DNA of 62,607 nt from Treponema sp. (GTDB lineage: Bacteria > Spirochaetota > Spirochaetia > Treponematales > Treponemataceae), in contig JAFUFE010000168.1 in the NCBI GenBank assembly GCA_017470085.1, positions 1-62,607 of the forward strand. Reading direction: 5' to 3'. Numbering within the stretch: the stretch's first letter is position 1; the number at the start of each line of letters is the position of its first letter. The position numbers and the translations under genes were made by a program. Below the pieces are notes generated by a model. That model made no database searches and was not told where the DNA came from. It worked only from the letters and a program-made list of their open reading frames with translations. Shown here one piece after another: positions 41,929 through 51,715 of the stretch.

Positions 41929-42138
41929 ATGGATGAGGCGGCAGAGGCGCGCTTTATTGCGCTTGAAACGCGATTTTCGTATCTGGAACGGTTTATCGAG
42001 CAGCTGAACGGACAGGTTGTTGCACACGACAGAACAATACAAAAACTCACGGCAGAAAATACGCTATTACGCGCGCGGTTGCATGAAATACAGGAAGCTG
42101 CGGATGTCATTCCGAATCGTCGGCCGCCGCACTATTGA
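41929..42138 (+). CDS. slyX: SlyX family protein
   Basis: A 69-aa mostly helical coiled-coil protein (RFIALETRFSYLERFIEQLNGQV ... LTAENTLLRARL) ending in RPPHY, the typical C-terminal PPHY of SlyX. Function is unknown; it is named for its location beside slyD in enterics. It lies 12 bp after the GGDEF gene and 17 bp before the next gene, so it is probably co-translated. gaggtg precedes the start. Confidence 0.85.
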   Translation: MDEAAEARFIALETRFSYLERFIEQLNGQVVAHDRTIQKLTAENTLLRARLHEIQEAADVIPNRRPPHY

Positions 42139-42155
42139 GATGGGAGTGCACGCCT

Positions 42156-45100
42156 ATGAAGAAAGTTTTTTTTCTGCTGTGTCTGTTTGTTCTGCCACTT
42201 ACCGCTATCCGCGCGCTTGATGGCGATTTGAGCGGCACACACGGTTTACGCATCATTACCACGAAATGGTTTGATATTATTTTTCCGCCAGACTCGCACA
42301 CCAGCGCCCGGCTGCTTGCCGCCAATGCCGATCGCATCTATGAAGAGCTCTATGCGGTCTTTGGGATGGAACCGTTTGACCGTCTGCCCGTTACGATTAC
42401 GCCAGCGGTTGAGCAGATAAATGCGTATTTTACCAGTGCGCCGTATAACCGCATCGTCATGTATGATGCGGCGGTCACCGAAGATCTGGCGGTATTTTCC
42501 GAAAAGTTTTTGAGTATTTTCCGCCATGAATGTGCGCATGCGGTTACTTTCAATCTGAAAAATACCGGCTGGCGTCGGGCGAGCGCTGTTTTTGGCGACG
42601 TGATGAGCTGGGCAAATCTGACGCTCTCCCACGGTCGAGCGGAAGGCATCGCTGTTTTTCTGGAAAGCATGGCGGGTGAAGGGCGCATCAATGATGAATA
42701 CGCCCGGCACATGGTTTTGCAAGCAAAAATTGAAGGCGAGTTTCCTGCGTATGCGGATGTACAGGGGGCAAGTGAACTATATCCAACCGGCAGTTACTAT
42801 CTGTTTAACGCACTTTTTTTTGATTGGCTTGATACGCAGTACGGACGCGAAGCGTTGGTAAACTTTATACTGCATTTGAATAATTACTACACACACACAA
42901 AGCATATCACGGTCAACGGTGCGTTTGCCGCCGTGTACGGCATATCGCTTAAGACGGCGTGGGAAGCGTTTCGGGATTCGCTGCACGTCCCCGCGGTGCC
43001 GCCGTCTCCGTTGCTTGACACAGCGTATGCCGACGGTTTCTCTTTTGTGCGCGGTATGCCAACGAATGGATATTCTTCGGCAAACGGTCAGGGTGCATAT
43101 TATAGTAGCCTTTCGAACTCCGCCGCGGGCATTGCTTGTATTGACGCTGCACACAGTCGCGTGCTGTTTTTTGCGAAAAATGCGGACGGCAGCTATCAAA
43201 GACCAAAAACGCTTTTCCGACGCACCGCCGTTCAGTCGATCAACCTCTCTGCCGACGGACGATTTCTGGCGATGATCGTTTTGTCAACGCGTGCCGGTGC
43301 GCCCAAAAAAGAGGCGTATCTCTACGACAGATATACCCGCCGCTTTTTTAAGATGCCGGACACCGGTATGCAGAGCGTTGCTGTGCTCGCATATGATGGT
43401 GCGTATTCTGTTGCGGCTGTGCGGTACGCAGCGGGCAGCGCTACGGCGGTGTTTTATGATTTGGTGTTGCACGACGGTACCGGTCGTATCGCGTCGGTAC
43501 GCGAAGTGTATTCAGAGGCGATTTCATCCGATGCGACCGTGTTCCGCCTTGTTGACTGCGGATCCGGGCGTCTTGCCGCTTTGGTGCAGCGCGCTCGGCG
43601 TTGGTATATTGTGTTGCGGTCTGCGCTGGGCGGAGAAACATGCCGCATTGCGCTTCCGGCGGATATGGGCGTGCGCGGACTGTCGTACGCAGGCACCAGA
43701 AATGGGGCGGATGACTATTTTTTTTCCTGTACCGTCCCCGGAAGCATGCCGCGGCTTGCCCGACTTTCTGTAAATGATGGAGCAGCGCGGCTTGTCATAC
43801 TGGCGGATGATGTGTCCGGCGGCATCTACGATCCAGTGGCACTCGATGAGCAGCACGTAATGTATAGCGGTTCATTTTATCGGAGCAGACGGCTTTTGGT
43901 GGCAAATACGGATCGGCTGCGTTTTGAAACAGTTCCTCTGGCGGATACGGTGAGCGTACCGCAAGGAGCGGCATTCAATTTTGTTTCAGACGGCGGTATG
44001 CAGCAGCCGGATTCGGTGATTACGGCTGGAGTATCTGCCAGTGATACTGCCGCAGTGCATGAGCCGCCTCTGGCAAGCGGAACAGCGTCTGCGGCACGTG
44101 CGTATAATCCATTCAGCGCGTTTAAATACGGCGGCGTGTTTGTTCCTCTGTCGATTGCGCGGACAGTCGGGCTGGATGAAGACGGCATGCTATTCAATCC
44201 TGCTCTCATCGGCATCACCTATGTAATGAGCAATCCGTGGATGAGTCCGCTGTTTATCATATCTGCCGGTTTTCATCCGTTGCCGCTCTCCGGCGTGCTG
44301 TGGGGCGAGCTGTTCGGCGGTACTGCGACGCAGCTCTTTCAGTATGGCGCAGTGATGTCGGTTGCGTTTGATGCAGGCGGCTACCAGCAGTTGTACAGTT
44401 CGGCGCGTGCAACCGTAACGGTCCCGGTTGGGCGGTACGCGTCGTTCGCCGTGGGGGATGAAGCGCTGTTGTTTCACGGACGGTTTGACGGCGTAAATGA
44501 GGCGTGGCAGCATCTGATTGCCGGCATCTGGTATTCATCGATCTCACCACAAAAAGTGTTTCGGGGAAATACGACGATTGCGCAGTCACTGCTGGTCAGA
44601 AATACTATGACGGCACGGTTTTCAACAGTTCATAGACGGGGGGTTGGAAGCTTTGCGTATGGCGGCGTCACCTTTTCTTTGTGGTACGATACACTGTACG
44701 AACAGCTGCCCGCATATGGCGTTCAGTCAGCGCTCTTTCACAATGCTGGCGGTTCGATTGCGTTCCGCGTACCGCGAATATTGCCGATTTCGGGGCATAT
44801 CCGCCACACCTATAACTTGCCATTGTCAGGTAGTGTGTCGTTCTTCCCGTCGTTGACGCAGGCAGTTTCAGTGAACACGTCGCTGGTGCTCTATGCGTAC
44901 GAAATTCAAAAGGCAATTCCGCGCATGGGGGCGTTTTTCGTCAACTCTATTGCCGTCTTTGCATTCTACGGCGGAACGGTACCCACTGCCACCGCGTCGT
45001 GGAATATCGCGCGCTCGCCGGAAATTTTTAAGCGGCTGTTTTCCACGGCAAACAGTTATCACGACCGGGTGGGATTGCGTGTGGCATTGGATATGACACC

Positions 45101-45233
45101 GAACATCGGCACTTTCTCAACAGCGCTGTTCAAGGCGACGCTTTCATTCAGCGTATATTACAATATCCGCGGTACGGCTGCACAGCCGGTAGCTTACGAT
45201 ATTTCATTTCAGTTTGCAAACATCAGTCTGTAA
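42156..45233 (+). CDS. Large exported gluzincin-like metallopeptidase with C-terminal barrel-like region
   Basis: A 1025-aa protein with signal peptide MKKVFFLLCLFVLPLTAIRA. An M1-like peptidase region (about 30-280) has HECAH at 124-128, an HExxH zinc motif, and a downstream Glu-containing GRAEGIAVFLESMAG. A central region (about 290-640) has repeated beta-blade sequences like a propeller. The C-terminal third (about 660-1025) consists of alternating aromatic/hydrophobic strands and ends FQFANISL, suggesting an outer-membrane barrel or autotransporter-like domain. This layout resembles surface-exposed treponemal proteins, but I do not recognise a named family. The start was taken at ATG 42156 with gggag upstream. 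Confidence 0.65.
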   Translation: MKKVFFLLCLFVLPLTAIRALDGDLSGTHGLRIITTKWFDIIFPPDSHTSARLLAANADRIYEELYAVFGMEPFDRLPVTITPAVEQINAYFTSAPYNRIVMYDAAVTEDLAVFSEKFLSIFRHECAHAVTFNLKNTGWRRASAVFGDVMSWANLTLSHGRAEGIAVFLESMAGEGRINDEYARHMVLQAKIEGEFPAYADVQGASELYPTGSYYLFNALFFDWLDTQYGREALVNFILHLNNYYTHTKHITVNGAFAAVYGISLKTAWEAFRDSLHVPAVPPSPLLDTAYADGFSFVRGMPTNGYSSANGQGAYYSSLSNSAAGIACIDAAHSRVLFFAKNADGSYQRPKTLFRRTAVQSINLSADGRFLAMIVLSTRAGAPKKEAYLYDRYTRRFFKMPDTGMQSVAVLAYDGAYSVAAVRYAAGSATAVFYDLVLHDGTGRIASVREVYSEAISSDATVFRLVDCGSGRLAALVQRARRWYIVLRSALGGETCRIALPADMGVRGLSYAGTRNGADDYFFSCTVPGSMPRLARLSVNDGAARLVILADDVSGGIYDPVALDEQHVMYSGSFYRSRRLLVANTDRLRFETVPLADTVSVPQGAAFNFVSDGGMQQPDSVITAGVSASDTAAVHEPPLASGTASAARAYNPFSAFKYGGVFVPLSIARTVGLDEDGMLFNPALIGITYVMSNPWMSPLFIISAGFHPLPLSGVLWGELFGGTATQLFQYGAVMSVAFDAGGYQQLYSSARATVTVPVGRYASFAVGDEALLFHGRFDGVNEAWQHLIAGIWYSSISPQKVFRGNTTIAQSLLVRNTMTARFSTVHRRGVGSFAYGGVTFSLWYDTLYEQLPAYGVQSALFHNAGGSIAFRVPRILPISGHIRHTYNLPLSGSVSFFPSLTQAVSVNTSLVLYAYEIQKAIPRMGAFFVNSIAVFAFYGGTVPTATASWNIARSPEIFKRLFSTANSYHDRVGLRVALDMTPNIGTFSTALFKATLSFSVYYNIRGTAAQPVAYDISFQFANISL

Positions 45234-45302
45234 GGCAGCGGCGGGGTGTATCGCGTTTTGCCCGACGTGTGCTCTGGTGCGAGCGCCCGGCAGTGCATCA
45301 GA

Positions 45303-46649
45303 CTAGAGCGTCAAAAATGCTCGGTACCCGTTGTACGCTTCTTCAATGTCCGCTTTGCTTGTGAGCTCCCACGGCGCGTGCATGCTTAAAACGGAGATCC
45401 CCGCATCGATAACGTTCATGCCGTACTTTGCCGCAAGATATGCAATCGTGCCGCCGCCGCCCTGATCCACTTTGCCGAGTTCTGCCATCTGATAGCGAAC
45501 GCCGTGCGCATCCATGACGGCGCGGAGCCGCGCGATGAATTCAGGATTTGCGTCGCTTGCACTGTACTTGCCGCGCGAACCGGTGTATTTATTGAACACT
45601 AATCCGCCGCCGAGAAACGATGCGTTGTCTTTGTCATACAATGATGCATTGAGCGGGTCGTACGCTGCGTTGACGTCGCTTGACAGCATGAAGCTGTTTG
45701 CGAGCGCGCGGCGGAGCGCAATGTCAGAATACTGCCCACCGAGCCGCACAAGAATTTCTGCTACCGCATTTTCAAAAAAACGGGACCCCATGCCAGTTGC
45801 ACCGACGCTGCCGATTTCTTCTTTGTCTACACAGAGGCAACACTGTGTACGCGTACCACCGTCAGCTTCCACGAGCGCGCGAACTGATGTGTATGCACAC
45901 ACGCGATCGTCTTGCCCGTATGCCAGCACACACGAGCGGTCAATACCACAGTCACGTGCTGTTCCCGCTGGCACGACTTCGAGTTCTGCAGAGGAAAAAT
46001 CAGCTTCCGTAATATCGTACCGCTCTTTTAGCAGCGCAAGGATTGCTTTTTTGGCGCGGTCTTTTTCATCTTTCTGTTCCGCATCGCTGGCTGCTGTTTT
46101 TTTGGGCGCCGTTGAACCGACGATAACATCGAGATCTTCGCCGTGAATAAACTCTGCCGCATTTTTTTTCATCTGTTCCTGTGCCAAATGCGGCAAGATG
46201 TCAGAAATCGTCAGTACCGCATCGTCTTCATCCTCACCGATGACGACGTGCACGGTTGTGCCATCAGTCTTGCAGATGACGCCGTGAATGGCGAGCGGAA
46301 TAGTGACCCACTGATATTTTTTGATGCCGCCGTAGTAGTGCGTGTTCAAATAGGCGATGCAGTCTTTTTCGTAGAGCGGATTTTGTTTGATGTCGAGCCG
46401 CGGCGAATCGATATGTGCGCCCAGAATATTCATGCCGTCTTCAAATGCCCCGGTGCCAATCATAAAAAGCGCAATCGTTTTGTCCATCAGCTGCACATAC
46501 ACTCTGTCTCCCGCGGTAAGCGCTGTGCACGACAGCGCGTTTTTAAATCCGTGCCGTTCAGCGAGCGCTATAATACTGCGAACGCATTCACGTTCCGTCT
46601 TTCCTGTATTTAAAAATGATTTGTAGTCAACAATCAGTTGGTCGTTCAT
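45303..46649 (-). CDS. M18-family aminopeptidase
   Basis: A 448-aa cytoplasmic zinc aminopeptidase removing acidic or neutral N-terminal residues. Metal-binding motifs GAHIDSPRLD, CVDKEEIGSVGATG, SDVNAAYDP and MHAPWEL are present in family order, and a central insertion (about 170-235) rich in Lys and Asp interrupts the catalytic domain. aggagaacaca precedes ATG 46649. The function is probably peptide turnover. It is divergent from the dehydratase-like gene. Confidence 0.9.
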   Translation of the reverse strand: MNDQLIVDYKSFLNTGKTERECVRSIIALAERHGFKNALSCTALTAGDRVYVQLMDKTIALFMIGTGAFEDGMNILGAHIDSPRLDIKQNPLYEKDCIAYLNTHYYGGIKKYQWVTIPLAIHGVICKTDGTTVHVVIGEDEDDAVLTISDILPHLAQEQMKKNAAEFIHGEDLDVIVGSTAPKKTAASDAEQKDEKDRAKKAILALLKERYDITEADFSSAELEVVPAGTARDCGIDRSCVLAYGQDDRVCAYTSVRALVEADGGTRTQCCLCVDKEEIGSVGATGMGSRFFENAVAEILVRLGGQYSDIALRRALANSFMLSSDVNAAYDPLNASLYDKDNASFLGGGLVFNKYTGSRGKYSASDANPEFIARLRAVMDAHGVRYQMAELGKVDQGGGGTIAYLAAKYGMNVIDAGISVLSMHAPWELTSKADIEEAYNGYRAFLTL

Positions 46650-46999
46650 TGTGTTCTCCTGTAAAATGAGTTTGATCACTGTAGTGTATCGAAAAAATGA
46701 TGGTTCGGATAGAGCATATCGCATCATCGAGCAGCAGTGCGTTCGGCACTGCCGGTGCGCTAGTTTATTGTTGCGGCCGGAAAAACGGCACGATTGTATT
46801 CATTGCAAAACAGTAGGTATTATATTATACTGTATTGTTGTTGTACGTCTTCCTGTGGAACGGCGGAATGTAGTGTGGCATCATATGGGGAGCGAGTGCC
46901 GATCCGGCGGCAGCTGAATCGGATAATTTTTGCCTTTTAAGCGAAGATGATTTTTATCCTTGAGTTGTGATATAATACAAAAAAATTGAGGACTATGCT
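46650..46999. other. Intergenic region between divergent aminopeptidase and dehydratase-like genes
   Basis: No gene seen in 350 bases. On the plus strand TATAAT (46971-46976) sits 23 bases before ATG 47000 with gagga between them, a conventional promoter. On the minus strand two overlapping TATAAT hexamers (46819-46829) could drive the aminopeptidase with a leader of about 160 nt. Confidence 0.5.
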
Positions 47000-49900
47000 A
47001 TGTTTGAGACGCGGAGACACATTAACACGGATGCGATGGCATCAAAAGTACATATCAGTGGTGAGCTGCCACTGCGTGTCGGGATCGATATCGGTTCAAC
47101 GACGGTCAAAATCGCTGTTTTAGACGATGACGGCGCACTGATATACGGCGACTATCAGCGGCACCGCGCAGATATCCGCAGCACTATCATCACCGTGGTC
47201 AATCAAGCGCTTGACGCGCTGTTGCCGAACTGTACGCGTGGTGCAGCACAGACGCTGTCGGTCAAAGTGACGGGCTCCGGCGGACTTTCTGTTTCTGAAT
47301 GGCTTTCCGTGCCGTTCATTCAGGAAGTGATCGCGGGAACGACCGCCGTCAAAAAACTTATTCCGCAGACCGATGTGGTGATCGAGCTGGGCGGCGAAGA
47401 TGCAAAGATTACCTATTTTGATAACGGTATCGAACAGCGCATGAACGGCACCTGCGCGGGCGGCACCGGTGCGTTCATAGACCAGATGGCGGCGCTACTG
47501 GAAACCGATGCGGATGGGCTCAATACGTTGGCGCGCGGTGCCACGACGATCTATCCGGTGGCGGCACGGTGCGGCGTATTCGCAAAGACCGACGTGCAGC
47601 CGCTCATCAACGAAGGTGCGCGTCGCGAAGATATCGCCGCGTCGATTTATCAGGCGGTGGTCAGCCAGACGGTTTCGGGGCTCGCCTGCGGAAAGCCGAT
47701 TCGCGGGCACGTGGCGTTTTTGGGCGGCCCGTTGCACTTTATGGATCAGCTGCGTCATCGTTTTATCGTAACGCTCAACCTGCGCGATGACGAAATCATC
47801 ATTCCCGACAATTCGCAGCTGTTTGTTGCGGAAGGCTGTGCATTTTCTGCGGAACGGGTCATCCATGAAAACGCGCGCGTTCAGGAGTTTCCGACGATAG
47901 CGTCGTTCCGTGAAAGTCTTAAAAATCTGGTGGGTGCGGAATTGTCCGAAGTGCAGCGGCTTGAACCGCTCTTTGCTAACGAAACGGAACTTGCGGCGTT
48001 CCATCAACGGCATAGTGCCGAACGCGCGCTCCGCGGGAACCTTGCTGCGGCGACGGGGCCAGTGTTTTTAGGATTGGATGCTGGCTCAACGACGACGAAA
48101 GCCGCGCTCATCGATGCAGACGGAAGGATCTTGTGGGATTTCTATGCGGCGAATGCGGGAAATCCTGTGGAACTCGCTACGAAAGTGCTCAAAGCGTTAT
48201 ATCAAAAGCTTCCATCGGAGGCATACATTGCCCGCGCTGTTTCGACTGGCTACGGCGAGGCGCTGTTTCAAGCGGCGTTCAATGTGGATGCGGGTGAAGT
48301 TGAAACGATTGCACATTATCGCGCGGCAGATTTTTTTGTGCCAGGCGTTGAGTTTTTGCTCGACATCGGTGGGCAAGACATGAAATGTCTCCGTATGAAA
48401 GACGGCGCAATTTCAAATATCCAGCTCAACGAAGCGTGTTCCGCTGGCTGCGGCAGTTTCCTTGACAACTTTGCGCGTACTATGGGCATGGACGTGCGCG
48501 ACTTCAGCACGATTGCGCTGCTGGCGCAAAAGCCGATCGACTTAGGCAGTCGCTGCACGGTGTTTATGAACAGCCGAGTAAAACAGGCACAGAAAGAAGG
48601 CGCATCGGTAGCGGATATTTCGTCAGGACTGTCGTATTCAGTCATCAAAAACGCGCTGTTCAAAGTTATCAAGCTGCGCAATACGAATGAAATTGGAACG
48701 AAAGTAGTAGTGCAGGGCGGGACATTCAACAACGATGCCGTGCTGCGCGCGTTTGAAAAGGTAGCTGGCGTTAACGCATTTCGTCCTGATGTGGCGGGAC
48801 TGATGGGAGCGTTCGGCGCGGCGTTGATTGCCCGTGACCAGTGGAATGACGCGGTGGCGGCGCAACCGGATGGTACTGCTCGCAGTCAGGTGCGCTCAAA
48901 CATCGCAACGCCTGCACAGCTTGATTCGTTTCAGGTAGAGCTTTCTCTCCGGCGGTGCGGCAAATGTCAGAACAACTGCCTGATGACAATCAATAAATTT
49001 ACGGCGGGTAGTAGCGGAGAACGGTTTTTTATTACGGGCAACCGCTGTGAGCGCGGCGCGGAGCTTGATGGCGCAGTGCTTGACGCGAGCAACAAACAGT
49101 CGACCAACATCGGTGCTGAAACCGACGTACAGATGCCAAATCTGTTCGCGTGGAAATACAAACGGCTTTTTCAGTATGTGCCGCTTCAAAAAGAAAACGC
49201 GCCGCTCGGCGACGTGGGCATACCGCGCGTACTCAATATGTATGAAAACTATCCGCTGTGGTTTACCGTGTTCACGGAGCTCGGCTTCCGCGTGCGCCTG
49301 TCACCGCGCTCGTCACGCGCAGTGTACGAAAAAGGCTTGGAATCGATTCCGTCAGAATCGGTGTGCTATCCGGGAAAAATCGCGCACGGACATGTGGAAT
49401 CGCTGCTCCAGCAGGGCGTTAAATTTATTTTCTATCCGTGTGCGCCGTATGAACAGCAGGAAGATAGTGGTGCAGGCAATCACTACAACTGTCCGATTGT
49501 GACGAGTTATCCGGAGGTACTGCGCAACAACATGGAACGATTGCGGCACGACGCCGATATAGTGTATCTGAATCCGTTCCTACCGATTTACGACAAAGTG
49601 CGTTTGGCGGAGCGGTTAGCGGAAGAACTCATACCGCATTTTCCGTCATTGACGGCGAAACAGATTGCAGCCGCTGTTGAAAAGGGGTGGAGCGAACAGC
49701 AGCAGTTCCGTCAAGACGTACAACAGAAAGGAGAAGATGCGCTCGAAGAGATGATCCGGCACGGCGGCGCAGGAATTGTGCTCGCCGGTAGACCGTATCA
49801 CCTTGACCCGGAGATCAATCACGGCATTCCTGAATTAATCAACGGGCTGGGGCTCGCCGTATTTACTGAAGACAGCGTTGCGCATCTGGGGGAAGTGGAG

Positions 49901-51703
49901 CGGCCGCTCCGCGTCATTGACCAGTGGGTGTACCACAACCGCCTGTACCGTTCGGCAGCGTTTACGAACGGCATGCCAAACCTTGAACTCGTGCAGCTGA
50001 CGAGTTTTGGCTGCGGGCTCGATGCGGTGACGTCGGATCAAACTGATGAAATCATGCGGGCGGTGGGACGCATGTATACGCTCATTAAAATCGATGAAGG
50101 CTCGAATCTGGGGGCGGTGCGTATCCGTATCCGCTCGCTCATCGCGGCAGTTCGCGAACGGCAGCGGAAAGGGGTTCAGGCGGAATTCGCGGCGACATCG
50201 CTCGCCATGAAGCGCCCAATCTTTACTAAGGCGATGAAAAAGACGCACACAATTATCGCACCGCAGATGTCGCCGATTCATTTCCGGCTGCTGCAGAAAG
50301 CGTTTGAGTACAGCGGCTACAATTTTGTGGTGCTTGATGCGGTTGACCCGAAAGCGCTCGAAGCGGGGCTCAAATATGTAAACAACGATTCCTGCTATCC
50401 GTCGATTTTGACAACAGGGCAGATGATTGCGGCGCTTGAGTCAGGCAAATACGATTTGGAGCATACGTCGCTGATTATTTCGCACACCGGGGGGGGGTGC
50501 CGCGCAACAAACTACATCGGCTTTATTCGCCGTGCGCTCAAAGACGCCGGCTGGGGACACATTCCGGTGCTGTCGCTGTCCGCGCAGGGATTTGAGCAGA
50601 ACCCTGGATTTAAAATCACGCTGCCGCTTTTGCATCGGCTGATTATGTCGATTATGATAGGCGATGTGCTTATGCGCGTGCTCTACCGTACGCGTCCGTA
50701 TGAAGCGGTGGCCGGTTCTGCAAATGCGCTCTATGAAAAGTGGAATACGATTGCGGAAAAACAGATTCATTCGCTTTCGGTGCGCGGCTATCACAAACTC
50801 TTGAAGAATATCATCAATGATTTTGATGCGTTGCCGCTCCGTCCGGTTAAAAAACCGCGTGTCGGGGTGGTAGGTGAAATTCTTGTCAAGTTTCATCCGA
50901 CGGCGAACAATCAGATTGTCGACACGATTGAAAAAGAAGGCGCAGAATGTGTTATGCCTGATTTGGCCGATTTCTTTTTCTATTCGTTTTCAACAGGAAT
51001 TTTCCGTCACGAAGAGCTGGCGTTTCCGAAGAAAACCGAGCGGACGGCGCGGCTGTTGGTGTGGCTCCTTGAGCAATACCGCACGAAGATGAAAAAATAT
51101 TTGCGGCGAAGCAAACGCTTTGACGCGCCATCGTCTATTTATGATTTGATGAACGGCGTTGACGACATCGTGCAGCTCGGAAACATCACCGGCGAAGGTT
51201 GGTTTTTGACGGCGGAGATGGTAGAGCTGATTCATGAAGGCGTGCCGAGCATTGCATGCGTACAGCCGTTTGCCTGTTTGCCGAATCATGTGACGGGTAA
51301 AGGGATGATTAAAGAACTCCGCCGCCGTTACCCCGGCAGCAATATCAGCGCGATTGACTACGATCCGGGTTCGAGCGAAGTCAATCAGTTGAATCGCCTG
51401 AAACTGTTGCTGTCAAACGCGCCGGCAGGGAAACATCCTGATGAAGCCGCTGACGGCATGGTGGTGTTGCCCGGCGGCATCCGCGTGCAGCCGGAAGTAC
51501 AGCTTGCAGAAGGCGGCGGCGCGCTCGTTGCAGAGAAACCGCCAAAACCGCAGTTCACTGGATTTAAGCTGGTGACTGAGGGGCAGCACGGTCAAGTTAT
51601 CCGGCGCGCCGCTGCAGAAGCACCGGCACTCGTGGCTGCCTATGGCGCGGGAGGATGTAACGGCACCGATAGCTGTGCGTCGTGCGCCGGGCAGTGCCGA
51701 TAG
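47000..51703 (+). CDS. Fused acyl-CoA dehydratase activase-like protein (BadF/BcrA ATPase x2 + dehydratase-related domains)
   Basis: A 1567-aa protein. Two ASKHA ATPase domains stand in tandem: the first has GIDIGSTTVKIAV (29-41) and CAGGTGAF; the second has GLDAGSTTTKAAL (about 355) and CSAGCGSFLDNFA. Each carries the Cys for a shared iron-sulfur cluster. They are followed by RRCGKCQNNCLMTINK, a DUF2229-like domain, and regions related to 2-hydroxyacyl-CoA dehydratase components. It ends in a Cys-rich GCNGTDSCASCAGQCR. Such fusions are known, but their substrates are not. Without separate dehydratase subunits nearby, a specific reaction cannot be assigned. The promoter TATAAT and gagga make ATG 47000 the likely start. 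Nine G at 50489-50497 encode Gly-Gly-Gly. Confidence 0.85.
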   Translation: MFETRRHINTDAMASKVHISGELPLRVGIDIGSTTVKIAVLDDDGALIYGDYQRHRADIRSTIITVVNQALDALLPNCTRGAAQTLSVKVTGSGGLSVSEWLSVPFIQEVIAGTTAVKKLIPQTDVVIELGGEDAKITYFDNGIEQRMNGTCAGGTGAFIDQMAALLETDADGLNTLARGATTIYPVAARCGVFAKTDVQPLINEGARREDIAASIYQAVVSQTVSGLACGKPIRGHVAFLGGPLHFMDQLRHRFIVTLNLRDDEIIIPDNSQLFVAEGCAFSAERVIHENARVQEFPTIASFRESLKNLVGAELSEVQRLEPLFANETELAAFHQRHSAERALRGNLAAATGPVFLGLDAGSTTTKAALIDADGRILWDFYAANAGNPVELATKVLKALYQKLPSEAYIARAVSTGYGEALFQAAFNVDAGEVETIAHYRAADFFVPGVEFLLDIGGQDMKCLRMKDGAISNIQLNEACSAGCGSFLDNFARTMGMDVRDFSTIALLAQKPIDLGSRCTVFMNSRVKQAQKEGASVADISSGLSYSVIKNALFKVIKLRNTNEIGTKVVVQGGTFNNDAVLRAFEKVAGVNAFRPDVAGLMGAFGAALIARDQWNDAVAAQPDGTARSQVRSNIATPAQLDSFQVELSLRRCGKCQNNCLMTINKFTAGSSGERFFITGNRCERGAELDGAVLDASNKQSTNIGAETDVQMPNLFAWKYKRLFQYVPLQKENAPLGDVGIPRVLNMYENYPLWFTVFTELGFRVRLSPRSSRAVYEKGLESIPSESVCYPGKIAHGHVESLLQQGVKFIFYPCAPYEQQEDSGAGNHYNCPIVTSYPEVLRNNMERLRHDADIVYLNPFLPIYDKVRLAERLAEELIPHFPSLTAKQIAAAVEKGWSEQQQFRQDVQQKGEDALEEMIRHGGAGIVLAGRPYHLDPEINHGIPELINGLGLAVFTEDSVAHLGEVERPLRVIDQWVYHNRLYRSAAFTNGMPNLELVQLTSFGCGLDAVTSDQTDEIMRAVGRMYTLIKIDEGSNLGAVRIRIRSLIAAVRERQRKGVQAEFAATSLAMKRPIFTKAMKKTHTIIAPQMSPIHFRLLQKAFEYSGYNFVVLDAVDPKALEAGLKYVNNDSCYPSILTTGQMIAALESGKYDLEHTSLIISHTGGGCRATNYIGFIRRALKDAGWGHIPVLSLSAQGFEQNPGFKITLPLLHRLIMSIMIGDVLMRVLYRTRPYEAVAGSANALYEKWNTIAEKQIHSLSVRGYHKLLKNIINDFDALPLRPVKKPRVGVVGEILVKFHPTANNQIVDTIEKEGAECVMPDLADFFFYSFSTGIFRHEELAFPKKTERTARLLVWLLEQYRTKMKKYLRRSKRFDAPSSIYDLMNGVDDIVQLGNITGEGWFLTAEMVELIHEGVPSIACVQPFACLPNHVTGKGMIKELRRRYPGSNISAIDYDPGSSEVNQLNRLKLLLSNAPAGKHPDEAADGMVVLPGGIRVQPEVQLAEGGGALVAEKPPKPQFTGFKLVTEGQHGQVIRRAAAEAPALVAAYGAGGCNGTDSCASCAGQCR

Positions 51704-51715
51704 ATGGAGGCGGTG

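Noticed and set aside
43000-44600. Long reverse-strand frames within the metallopeptidase-like gene
   Set aside because: They contain mostly Arg, His and Thr and no start signal; they are shadows of the coding strand.
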